In this document: positions 13,026 to 23,420 of the stretch, piece by piece
Layout: each line of letters begins with the position of its first letter
Numbering within the stretch: the first letter of the stretch is position 1
Assembly (NCBI GenBank): GCA_022495005.1
Contig: JAGYXB010001748.1
Span: 682,001 to 746,000, forward strand
Reading direction: 5' to 3'
Source: Rhyacophila brunnea
Lineage: Eukaryota > Arthropoda > Insecta > Trichoptera > Rhyacophilidae
Length of the DNA: 64,000 nt
Made by a program: the position numbers and the translations under genes
The notes under the pieces: model-generated
What the model saw: only the letters and a program-made list of their open reading frames with translations
Database searches by the model: none
What the model was told of the DNA's origin: nothing

Positions 13026-13139
13026 ATGTCACATCAATCTGACAGCTGTATGTTTATGATGTGTCACCGTCACCATTCTAATTTAAGTTGTGAAGCAAAT
13101 ACCTATTGTGTATCTACTGTTGATGAAGTTATACGACAG
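13026..13139 (+). CDS. Candidate first coding exon (38 codons) of an unknown gene
   Basis: An ATG at 13026 opens a frame of exactly 38 codons ending CGACAG|GTAAGTG, an almost ideal donor. Read without splicing the frame would close soon after (59 residues). The peptide starts MSHQSDSCMF, is rich in Cys, His and Met, and ends STVDEVIRQ. It has no signal peptide and no domain I can name. Phase at the donor is zero. I cannot find the next exon. I chose the first in-frame ATG, but the Met codons at 13050, 13056 and 13059 are alternatives. Support comes only from the open frame combined with the donor. Confidence 0.35.
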
Positions 13140-13489
13140 GTAAGTGCATATGCTCCTGATTTAAAACATCATTCTGGTTTTCTGGTCATTATGACATTAT
13201 TTTAGTGCAACACTTGACGTATATTATTTACGGTCACATTCATATCTGATATTATATTTTTAGACCGTGAAAAACAATATATTATGTATTTGTCAGGTCC
13301 ACGACATTATAAGCCGACATGTTAGCCACTCAGTCATTGTGGGTTTCAAAAACCTGAATCAATCCAAACCTTCATCAAACTGTTCAAGCAAAGTAATTCC
13401 ATTCCTTTCGTACACAAATTATGTTATCAAATTTGTGATAATATTTACCTAGGTACCTATTCAAATCATTATTATAATCACCATCATCC
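13140..13489. other. Probable intron start, no features
   Basis: Follows the donor at 13140. The short ORF at 13267-13452 has no motif and probably has no meaning. Confidence 0.35.
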
Positions 13490-13560
13490 TCGATCAATCT
13501 ACTGTTAGATGAAGTTCTCTCCAACCTAATTCTATTTATCTGGTAATATAGTAATTACGG
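13490..13560 (+). repeat. Solitary copy of the 14.5-15.0 kb repeat unit
   Basis: Reads 'gatcaatctactgttagatgaagttctctccaacc', with the same order of words as the ~125-bp units at 14570-14990. A further loose copy lies near 53648-53690. Confidence 0.55.
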
Positions 13561-14013
13561 TGAGTACGTAGATATGTATATATTAATGTATAACGATGGT
13601 ATTTGAATTTAAATTGTAATGGATTTCATATATAACATATTTTGTGATAGGTACGTTGTCTTGACTTTCAAATTATTAAGTTATTTAAAATAATAGTATT
13701 ATGCACTATTCTGCTCACGTTTTTCAATTATGTTTGATAGTACCGATCAGTGTTACATTTTTCAAACTGTTTGAAATTGGACCCACTGAAGTAAATTTAT
13801 TTATTATAAGTATTGAGGTCAATTATTCTCTTTCCCCAATTATGAAATGTGGTGTTAAAACTAACTATTTTCACTCTCCAGGTTAGTTTTGGTTTGGTCT
13901 AAAAAGAAAGTTGTAAAATCTCATGTCCACCTCTGCGGCACATTTACTACAGATTTTTTTATGTTTACGATAAATGGATGTTAGCCACTCGGTTAACCTA
14001 TTATGTCCATACT

Positions 14014-14165
14014 GGTACAGTTCGGTTATGAGGAATACAGCGAAAAACACATTTTGAAAATAGCTGATATACTGGATTATTTGTTAGGTTAACCTAACCA
14101 AACCTAACATATCGGCTATTTTCAAAATGTGTTTTCCTCTGAATACCTCATAACAGAACTGTACC
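14014..14165. repeat. Palindromic fold-back element (~59-bp arms)
   Basis: Arms 14014-14072 and 14108-14165 are inverted copies with only a few mismatches. Both include GGTACAGTTC at the outer end and AACACATTTTGAAAATAGC further in. The loop holds a smaller palindrome, GTTAGGTTAACCTAAC. The structure fits a fold-back MITE. No clear target duplication was found. Confidence 0.75.
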
Positions 14166-14569
14166 GCAGAATCTTATTAATTGCATTTTTTGACATTTAT
14201 CCGACTGTCATTTATTTTATCAGCTTTACAATAATTCACAATAACAAACATAGACTAAAATATTTTTATTCGAACTTTTATATTCAAAGACAACGTAAAC
14301 ATAACTATTTTTAGGGAGGTAAATTATTAAAAATGACATTTACTATATGTAATTATTACACAACGTATATAATATTATTTCATTTTATATTGTAAATATT
14401 TTATTACATAATATTAGTAAAATGCATGCGTGCGTATAAGCAAATAAAATAGTGAATTATGATAATTTCATACCCTAATCACACTATGAGTCGTCTACGT
14501 CGTATTATCCATTATTTCCATTCGCGTGGTTATATAGAAGAATTAATATGTATCACTATGCTTATTCGC

Positions 14570-14990
14570 ATTCCACTACTGGATGAAGGTTGTATCAATA
14601 ATCCTATTAGTCATATGAACTGCTATATCTATTAAAATTGGTGATATTAAAATTTACCTACCCATTTATATCGTCATTATTATCATGAACCAGGATCAAT
14701 CCACTGCTCGATGAAGGCCTCTCAAAACTAATTCCATTCCTGTTTCATATATACATTGCTGCATTTATCAAATATTTCAATATAATATATTCATTTCATC
14801 GTTATCATCATTAGACCAGGTCAATCCACTGCTGGATGAAGGCTTCTCTAAGCCGATTCTACTCTTTTTGGTCCTATGAATAATCGCTATATAATATACA
14901 TAATCTACCTATTTATAATGCCATTATCATAATCAGTTTATATCAATACACTGCTGGACGAATTCTTTTCCAACCTAATAATTACTTCCT
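14570..14990 (+). repeat. Degenerate tandem array, ~125-bp period, four units
   Basis: The core 'caatccactgctggatgaagg' (with variants) recurs with CACT starts at 14574, 14702, 14827 and 14949, a spacing of 128, 125 and 122 bp. Each core is followed by 'ctctccaa-ct-attc' and an AT-rich spacer, and later units share 'tatcatcat' before the core. The core resembles words common in insect retroelement untranslated regions, but no ORF accompanies it here. Confidence 0.65.
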
Positions 14991-15589
14991 CTCAGATCTA
15001 TATGTTTCTTCTTTTATCAACATTTGTTTCGATATGAACGTCCCGCAGCGTGAAACATATTATCGCTAAAATTTTAATTCAATTTTTTTTTTTTTAAATA
15101 TTATTCTATGGCTGCAACCATTTTTTTAGACAATGAAACAAAATAACTTAATAGTTTAAATTTATTTTTTATATGGCTAACCTTCTTCTATTACATTATA
15201 TTCAATCGCAATCAAATTGTCAGGTATTATGCTAGGTCTAGCAGCCTGGGATGGTATCAGATGACATCCTGAAGGCCAAAATCCATAATAGACTATACAT
15301 ATGACGCTAAATTTATATCGACAGTAACGACTTGCAAATTGTAAAAGTAACAAATCAGCGACATGCCAAACGGCGCCGTCTCTGCATACTTCACAATTTT
15401 ATTAAAATCCAATATCATTTCATTAGGACGCCAAGCTGTCTGCAAGACCTAGCGAGACAGACTGGCGAGAGCCAGCTGGCTCAGCTAGTAATTATTAATA
15501 ATACAGAGACGAACAAACAAACCTTGGATTTTATCGCTAACTTCTATACTTTACCGAACAACTTAATAAACATAGGAACCACTAATAAA
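14991..15589. other. Unexplained sequence with a mixed-composition block
   Basis: Bases 15332-15500 are less AT-rich than the surroundings. They carry an open frame (15332-15628) reading Arg- and Gln-rich words such as RHAKRRRLC and LARQTGESQLAQL, but no domain or splice boundary supports a gene. Confidence 0.3.
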
Positions 15590-15690
15590 CTGTTTTTTTT
15601 TATTCAACGAATAATTCACAAGATTTAAGAATGTTACAATCTTTATTGAGCATACATATTTCGGAAACACCTCAGAAACATAAATCACAA
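15590..15690 (-). mobile_element. SINE 3' tail fragment
   Basis: Shares the block 'attcaacgaataattcacaagatt' and 'cggaaacacctca' with 45380-45470 and 50345-50425. At 45.4 kb the block joins directly to the SINE body, so I read it as the 3' tail of the same minus-strand family. The body itself is absent here. Confidence 0.5.
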
Positions 15691-16163
15691 ACACGGAATT
15701 CTAAATTTTGATAATATTTACGACTGATTTTTGTAGCTTAAATCAAGGTAGATCCTGATTTCTAACTAGCGTCAGAAATTTTAGTCGTAACGTAACTTGC
15801 ACTTACTCTCCATCAATATATTTTTTTTTTCTAATACTCACGATTCTGGGGTATTTTATAAGTATTTATATTATATCGACGTGTTACTATGTAACTCTCG
15901 TTTTTTACTCAAAATCATTACGTTTTGAAATTATGCAAAAAAAAATATTTAAATTAAAGTCTTTCCACGTCGGTACTCGACGAGGTATTAATTCAAATTT
16001 AAATAAGAAGCTTGCACAGTCTAGTACTCTCAAGAATTTTGAATAGCTGAGGCGGGCGTTACGCCACAGTATACAATGAAAGGGTGTAGAGCTGTGGAGA
16101 TCCAACCAATAGACGATGCTGGTACACGTTGAAAATTAAAAAAAAATGTTCAAAAGTATTATA

Positions 16164-16552
16164 CCCCGTATACACGTGCATAAATTTACATTGCACATTA
16201 AGAAAATGTATGGGGAAACATGTATTATCCTGCAGTTGGCAAGATTGCGTGCACGAATCAAACAAGTTTGGAAGGTTCCGAATTCAACGCGCAAGTAAGA
16301 TTATTTTCGATCTGCGCCTCCGCAGTAGAGCGGCAAACATGCCGGTAAAAAAACAAACTACTCATTTTGAGCTTAACCGATTTTTAATACGACCTGTCAA
16401 ATAGTACTATAAAATGACAACATCGCGCCTCGCTTACTCTTGAAGAATGAGATTGGAGAGACAGTCACCACTTTTACGTGTAAACAGTTATTGTCATGAT
16501 AGCTTAAAATACGCACTATTGCCGACAGTAATTCAATGCACGTGTACAGGCG
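16164..16552 (-). mobile_element. Short inverted-repeat element with CACGTG-containing ends (389 bp)
   Basis: Ends CCCCGTATACACGTGCAT and (reversed) CGCCTGTACACGTGCAT form a terminal inverted repeat. Flanks GTATTATA and TTATTATA match at 7 of 8 bases. Two further copies lie in the opposite orientation at 57501 and 58820 and share the 'aataactgttta' and 'ccaatctcattcttcaag' blocks. No transposase frame. An overlapping open frame (16129-16404) looks incidental. The superfamily is not certain, although 8-bp flanks suggest hAT-like behaviour. Confidence 0.65.
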
Positions 16553-16787
16553 TTATTATAAACATCAAAACAGTCTTATAAATTTTTATGGAAATATTTA
16601 AAAATGGAATACTTTTAATAAATGGTAACAAAATCCTCAAATGAATATTTTTTGATAGGATTTTTTCGTGATCGGTAATTTGTATCAATATCTTAATCGA
16701 TATAGCTGATCGCCCGGAATACTATGGATGTGAGTTATATATTGATTAGGATTTTTGAATGAGTCACTAGTTCTATCCTACGATTAT

Positions 16788-16960
16788 CCAGTGCAAGGAC
16801 TCAATGAGATTAGCGAGTGACTAACAATAATTATTCGTAAAAAAAAAGGTCTGCTTATATAACCTCCACTCCATGGAGGTATATGATATCCGCTTAGGAG
16901 CGAACGAGATACATGAATGCCGTATGTTCAATAAATAATATTGTATTATTATAGCTTGTG
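16788..16960 (+). mobile_element. Diverged SINE copy
   Basis: Follows the family order: 'tcaatgagattagcgagtgactaaca', a 'tcgtaaaaa' stretch, then 'aacctccactccatggaggtat' (a short hairpin), then 'gcttaggagcg', and a tail with 'tatgttcaataaa'. The tRNA-like head is missing and divergence is high, so this is an old copy. Confidence 0.55.
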
Positions 16961-18210
16961 AATATAAATGGAAAAATCAAAAATTTTATTGTTTCGAACA
17001 AAACATTAATTAATATCGACAAGAAACATTTTCAATACAATAGTATAGTTACTGCCAAAATATGGTAAGTCTCAAAATCATGTTATGGAGTAATTGCCAC
17101 TTTAAGTTTGACATGCCTTCTAAAATCAGGCGTAATACTAATTTCTTTGTGCTTTATGTGCAAGTTCTATACTCGTATATCGGATGACCTTGATTTTTTT
17201 CTAGCATATGTATGTATATATAGACACCATATAATAATAATCTAAATACTTAAATTATCGACTTACCATTTTTAGCAGCAACCCTATTATTTTGTGTTAT
17301 CATAAAAAAATATAGAAAATACATCTATGGTATTTTTATTGGTGGATGATATGCAAATATTGGGATTCAAGTAATAAAAGAACAAACATTTTATCGATAT
17401 ATTATTACCATATTTTTTATAATTATTTATGCCTAATATAAAAATATTTTTTTTTCCATAATAATTTACTGCACTCAATCTCATTTTTATATTATATTAT
17501 TTGCAATTTACAATATGATAAATTTGATATTCATAAATCCATGTGTGCGCATACAAATAAACACTGAAATATTTAATAAGCTCTGCATTTTAATCCCAGT
17601 GTTTTACATTGCATTCAACTCTCATAAGTAACCAGCGTCGAGTTTCATGGTTTTATTTTATGTTTATTGTAGAAAGAGATTGTAAAGCTGTTCATGACAA
17701 AGCAATGCCGACAATAAATTGTAAGTGTTAGAGAAATACAATAGGTATGTGGTCTAGAGATAGCATTTAATAATTATTATGTTTATTGTCAGGAGCACGA
17801 TAACCGTGTGGTGGCCTGACCTGACTTCCTCTGATAACCGTATCAAACTATTACTTAGCCGATTTTCAATTCTGTAGATATTCAAAAGTATTCGGCAGCC
17901 ACCGGTAAGTAGCTCCATCTATCCTCCTGTCTCTTCTCGTGCACTGTGGTGGATTGCTCGAAATTACTCTATTTTCCGGCGTTTTATCTTTAATTATATG
18001 GTCCCCATAACCTAGTAAGCACTACCTACCAATCGTATTTGATTGAACTGAGTTTTAATCTTTGAATAAACCGTAGAGCTCAGCATTATAATCAAATATA
18101 AATGGACCCTCGCGTTGATCGTTGATCCAAAATTACAAATGATTGTCGGAATTTGATACACGTCAATTTTCAATATATAATTTACATTGTATGTACATCC
18201 GCAAGCTGTA
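16961..18210. other. AT-rich sequence with a few splice-like motifs
   Basis: No element found. A pyrimidine-rich acceptor-like tract before 17792 and a donor-like CACCG|GTAAGT near 17891 are visible. The enclosed frames contain stops, so no exon is called. Confidence 0.35.
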
Positions 18211-18699
18211 TTTTACCACGTTTTTATAAGCTCGTATTCTTGTTTGTCCAGTACAATTTTTTTCTTGTTTGTCCAAGATTTGTATTGGACGATTGAAGAT
18301 TTTTAACTAACTTCCCGACTAGAAACATTTAGAATATATCAGAACACGACGACAATGCATTATTTAAATACTTTTAGCCATCTTTAAGCAAAATTGAATT
18401 CATTTCCAGTTAATTCTGTTTTGTATGGAAAGTTATTTTGGAAAAAAATCGTAAAAAGTAAAACACTATTATTGGTTGCTAAGGGGGTCCTAGCAACTAA
18501 ATTATTAATATATACGTGCGTTACTATGGAAATCAATGTGAAATGTCAAGATGACATTTCAGTATTCTATATTTATTCAGTATTTCTATCAAGTACAAAA
18601 AAAAGTGTTTATTAATACAAATTGTCAAGTTTATATGATTCAACAGAAAAATTAAAAACGTGGTATATAAAAAGTTATTTTTATCGTGTAATTATTTAT
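18211..18699 (+). repeat. Interspersed repeat A, copy 1
   Basis: About 490 bp shared with 28364-28750 and 55568-56055, all in the same orientation. The family starts near TACCACGTTTTTATAAG, contains tandem 'cttgtttgtccaa' words (two here, three in copy 3) and ends after 'aaaacgtggtatataaaaagtt'. The open frame at 18394-18615 lies wholly inside the repeat and is not kept in the other copies. Class unknown: ends carry TACCACGTTTTTA / TAAAAACGTGGTA-like inverted words, but homology continues past the right one. Confidence 0.75.
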
Positions 18700-21206
18700 C
18701 TTTGTTTCATACAAATTAACGTACGTAATATTATTCAAATAATCAATGTATAATGATTAATTAAAAGTAAATTCATTAATTTTAATATTAGGTATTATCG
18801 TCTATCCCAATGAGACAATTTCAATTCAACAAATGTTGTATTACAGCGTTGCCAACAATCGTTTTTCTAGTCAGATCTAGCATTTTTAAACAGGCATAGC
18901 TTTCAAAATTCCTATTTGGCATATGGCGTAAAATCCAGAATTTACACACGATTTACTTGAAAACCAATATGCTGGCCTTTTGTACGTAATGTGTTACCAA
19001 TATATAAGTTGTGTACCTGCATTAATTTTCAGTTGTATGCCTTATTTTTTAATTTTCGAACAATATATTATTATTCTTCAACATTGATTACCGTGAAAAT
19101 AATATTGATTGATAATTATGATTTATTTTTTGTTAAATTTTATTAAAAATCTAGCATTCATTCTAACATATTAGCAAATATTTTTTGTAAATGACAGTTG
19201 ACAACACTGTTATAATATGATAATAATACCTAGTGTTAATTTAACATTTAGTGCCAACGTAAATCATACGTAAAATTCGTTTCATTAACTGAAATAGCAC
19301 TTTTTATTGATCAATAAGTCTAGCAATTCAGATAGTTTTACGGGTTAGATCTTTAAAAAGTTATATTTATTAAATACCAAATTTTTTAACACTTGTTCAA
19401 AAAGCGTGGGCGGGTGCTGTGAAAATTATCAGCCCTCTGCTTTATGAAATAATTTTGTTTAAAACCAGCAATATATTGTATTTCGTGGCCTTGTATAAAA
19501 TATAAATGAGCACTTTTCTGAAAAGCAGAAAGCTTACATAAGTTTTAGATAATATTGCCGTAAAGAAAAAGTATTCTACAAAACATAAAAAAATAACTCC
19601 AACCAATAGCTTCTGGCGCTATGTGTTGTTTCTTCTCATCTCAATTTCGGAAACAAAGCATTCGCGCTTATAAGAATTAATTTTATGTTTGCTAAGAAAT
19701 AAAAGTTTTTTCTGGGGTCTAGAACCTAGATATATATATTTGGCATATAGCTAGTATTTATTGAAAGCATTACCTATATTTTATACGAATATATAATAAT
19801 ATACAGAATATGATATATAAAAAATTGGTTATATTTTACCTTTTCACATAAAATGATAATATCTAAACCAGCTATTTCTAAAGTGGATGCTCTAAGACGG
19901 TAGCGGAGTGTTTAAAGGTGGTAAAGGTGGTAAAGGGGTCCTCAAAAAGAGTAAATTATGTAAGTCAATATCTTTTAACTTCAACTATAAGACTTTTTCT
20001 ATACGTTTTTCAAACATTAAGTGGTAAGTATGCGAGGTTTATCCATGAATACAATGGTTTATATTATAGCTAATTTTATATTTTAAGTATTTTACGTGGT
20101 GGTACATTATTCTTGTATAAGCACAATTATCGCATTTTTAATAGTTGTTTTATTCAAATTTTATTTTTAGAATGTAATTTTTGACTAGTTTTATTGAGAA
20201 ATATGATATGCACTGATGGAATATTGAATACTTTAAAAAGGGGCAGCTAGTTATTAGTAGTCAAAAAAGTTTAGGAAACTATAATCAAAACATTATATAT
20301 GTTAAAAAAATATAATACATTAATACGATTAGGATTAGTTTGTATTTTATTACAGTAAATGTGGCACTAACTTGTTACTGATTATAAAATTAAGTTACAA
20401 TGAAATGTACCATTAAAAAACCTTTATCAGACAAGATTTTTTAAGTGTACTATTATCTACCTGTTAGAAAGTTAAACAGTTAACTTATTAATGGATCAAC
20501 TATTTAAAATATAAGAAAGCATTTTTTGTTATTAAATTTGCTGATCGACAAAACAACATTTTTACAAAATAGCATAAAGCGGGCACTCCTTTAAAAGTGT
20601 TTTAATTCGAGTTGGTATTTCCTGATTGTAATTAAAAATATAATTTACTGTGTGCAAACAGTTATTTTCATAATGAACGAGCTTTTAAAAAGCCCGCGCA
20701 TATATGAGAAAAAGCAAGTACAAGCACAATTATTATTATTCGCATTTTAATGAAACCTTTTCTTTATTTAAAATTTTCATGGGGATTCTCGTTTCATAAA
20801 TTATGGAGGCGGAAACAGAGGATAAAAGAAGGGTTTCAGAAGGGCTGTGTTATGGCGACAATGGCGTCGAGAGCTTTGGATTTCCATAAACATTATCCCA
20901 AAAATATTATCATCCAATTCGGGTAATGTGGCCACTTTCTAAATTGCCTACTCACAGCTTGCTTTTTATCTTTATTTAAATGCTAACAAATATACTACCT
21001 ATCGAAAAAAGCCAATTTTCAAAGTTGACGTTTACAAAAACATAAAAATTATGTTGATGTTATGACATAAACAATATTAAGTAGAATTTAAATATTTAGT
21101 TTAAAGATAAATATAAATTCAATAAATAGATATTCACTGTGATAACTAATCATGTGGCATGTCATCGTATTCATTATTCAACAACTAAATACAATTAAAT
21201 TTATTG
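18700..21206. other. AT-rich intronic or intergenic sequence
   Basis: No element or exon could be supported. A minor direct repeat 'ggtggtaaaggtggtaaagg' lies near 19917. Confidence 0.45.
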
Positions 21207-21525
21207 TTATCCATATAAATCAGACATGTCAAACTCACGGGCCATGGGCTGCTTGCGGTTCTGGATAGCTCGAAATGCAGCCCAAGTAAGTGGAACAGCA
21301 AATGATAATATTAAGTCTTTTTTCAGTATTGATCCTGAAATTTGAGATGAAATTTCAAGATTTTCGAACCACGAGTCACCAATATTAAAAATCAAATATT
21401 CCGTTAATCAAAAATATACTTTTTTAATTTATATACTTATTAACAACAATATATATTCTGTATGGGGCTCACATGGGTCTTTTTCATTCGATGTGGGTCA
21501 CAGAAGTCTAAAGGTTGAACAACTA
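21207..21525 (-). mobile_element. Decayed hAT-like remnant
   Basis: The left edge 'cagacatgtcaaactcacgggcc' resembles the terminal sequence of hAT elements related to vertebrate and insect ZBED-type transposons. A degraded opposite edge with 'gtgggtcacagaag' and 'aggttgaacaac' lies near 21490-21525. The minus-strand frame 21207-21395 reads through the left edge and ends on DMSDLYG. No target duplication could be found. Confidence 0.35.
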
Positions 21526-21700
21526 TTTATATTATACATTATATTATCTGATTATGTACTAAATTAATTTTCTCAAAAAAAAAATTAAAGATGCAAATAT
21601 ATATTGATTTCGAACAAAATGCTCAATTAAGTATTTCTATCAAAAGCATTTCAAATAAATTGTTGATTCATAAATTAGTAATATTGCAAAGTACTTAAGT

Positions 21701-21724
21701 AATCCTTACCTGAAAGAAAAGTGA
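21701..21724 (-). promoter_or_regulatory. Candidate recursive splice site (zero-length exon)
   Basis: On the minus strand a pyrimidine-rich tract ends TTTTCTTTCAG and is followed at once by GTAAGGATT, so an acceptor abuts a donor at junction 21710/21711. This is the motif used for stepwise removal of very long introns in insects. It lies on the same strand as the candidate exons at 51.7, 47.8 and 39.2 kb. Chance occurrence cannot be excluded. Confidence 0.35.
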
Positions 21725-22919
21725 TCTTTTGAGTTTTCGCCAATTATCCAGATTTCAAAGAGTTCCTGTGATAGATTATGGAAGGCCATGAAAATATTAA
21801 ATGCTCTAACGCATTACTCCTTCTTCTAGCGCACTTCAAACGGAATAAATAATGTCAAATGGCAATTTATATTCCAATCTTGAATTAATTGAACCCCTGT
21901 TTTTGGGATTCCGTGAGATAGCCAAACCAAATTATTCGACAGGCCCGAAATATCGTATCTCAGTATTACCTACCATAACTAGGAACTTCTATCGTCACTT
22001 TGTCTTGAGTTTACCAATCAATTATTATTATATGGGTAATTTAAAAAAATAGTCGATAAACTTTATAATTTAAATGTATTTAATATTAATACATTTGTAT
22101 GCTATCTACTCATAATTTCAGCTAAACTTATTATGTGGCTTTATAAGAAAAATCGTTTATATAATATTATTAAATAATTTCTTACAATAAAAACTTTAGT
22201 TATACTATATCTGATTTATATTAAATTTTCGTAATTAAAAACATAATATATTATGTAATTCCAATACAATTTACTTATATTATACATCGTATATAATATA
22301 TGTATATAAATAAATAATAATCAAATAAGTTGAGACTAGAATGCCAGCATAATTTGACCAGGAGATACGAGCATCAGCATCTGCATCTTATTATTCAAGT
22401 TTAGATGTTCAATAAGTGAAACCCTGGCAGAAGAAGGATGTCCTTACAAAAAAATCACAGTTACTAGTTTGAGCTCTGTACTTCATCTCTGTTCAAAGCA
22501 TCTGTAGACAGGTAAAATATTGGCAAACCCATCACTGTAGCTCGGTAACGGATATGGAACAGAAGTACCTGTTTGCCAAAAATACAATATAACAGAATAG
22601 TCTTGGTAATTGTGTTACATCGAATTAGCTATCGAATAAAAATTATATGTGTGGAATTTAATATTGTTATTACTATTTGTACTATTTAGTATCTTTAAGC
22701 ATTATTAATTTAAAATAAAACGCTCTTTTTGCTTGTAGTGTATTTATTTAGTCGTGGTATTTATATCGGAAGGTGAACGGGTCAACTTTCAGCTACCTTT
22801 AATGCATATGTACGTATTTATATAAATGGTAACATTTCGAGGATCGTAAGATCATAAATCACCCAAAACCGTCCATATTTAAAAAATATACCTCTACAAA
22901 ATAAAAAATAAAACCATAG
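21725..22919. other. AT-rich sequence, nothing recognised
   Basis: Bases 22330-22600 are somewhat less AT-rich, but no frame, hairpin or family motif was found. The ORF at 21852-22052 carries no domain. Confidence 0.4.
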
Positions 22920-23420
22920 TAGGTGAAGATGGGGTGGGGTTAGTTGCAACACTTTTAATGTTTATATTTTTGTATTTTTTATTTTCAAACTTACGCAATG
23001 TATTTCAATGAAGAAATAATAATTGATAATCAAAGAATATATTATAATGTTGAATAAATTAGTTAATTTATAGACAATAATTATATTTACGTTTGTTTAT
23101 ATAACAATAGAGAATCGATGCAACCTGCCCCGACAGCGAGGTTACTTGCAACACCTCTGGGGCATATTGCAACATCTACGCGGAGGCATCGAGGATATCC
23201 GATTTGCAGTTGACACAATGACATATGTAAAAGGTATTCTATTAGCACATATAAAGTATGCCCACATGTCACATTTTCCTTATTTCCATTGGTGTGAAAT
23301 TGTACATTATATTACTAATTCGTTGAATGAAATTTCTTGAAGTTTTTTTTTCATTTTAACTCGTTAATACCGAACAGTCGTTTACACAATCACATCGTAT
23401 GTATCATGTTTCCGTATCAC

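Noticed and set aside
17792..17891. Plus-strand exon between 'tttattgtcag' and 'CACCG|GTAAGT'
   Set aside because: All frames contain stops, so at most a non-coding exon. Evidence too weak to list.
18394..18615. 73-residue open frame as a small gene
   Set aside because: Lies entirely within repeat A, and the frame is not preserved in the copies at 28.4 and 55.6 kb.
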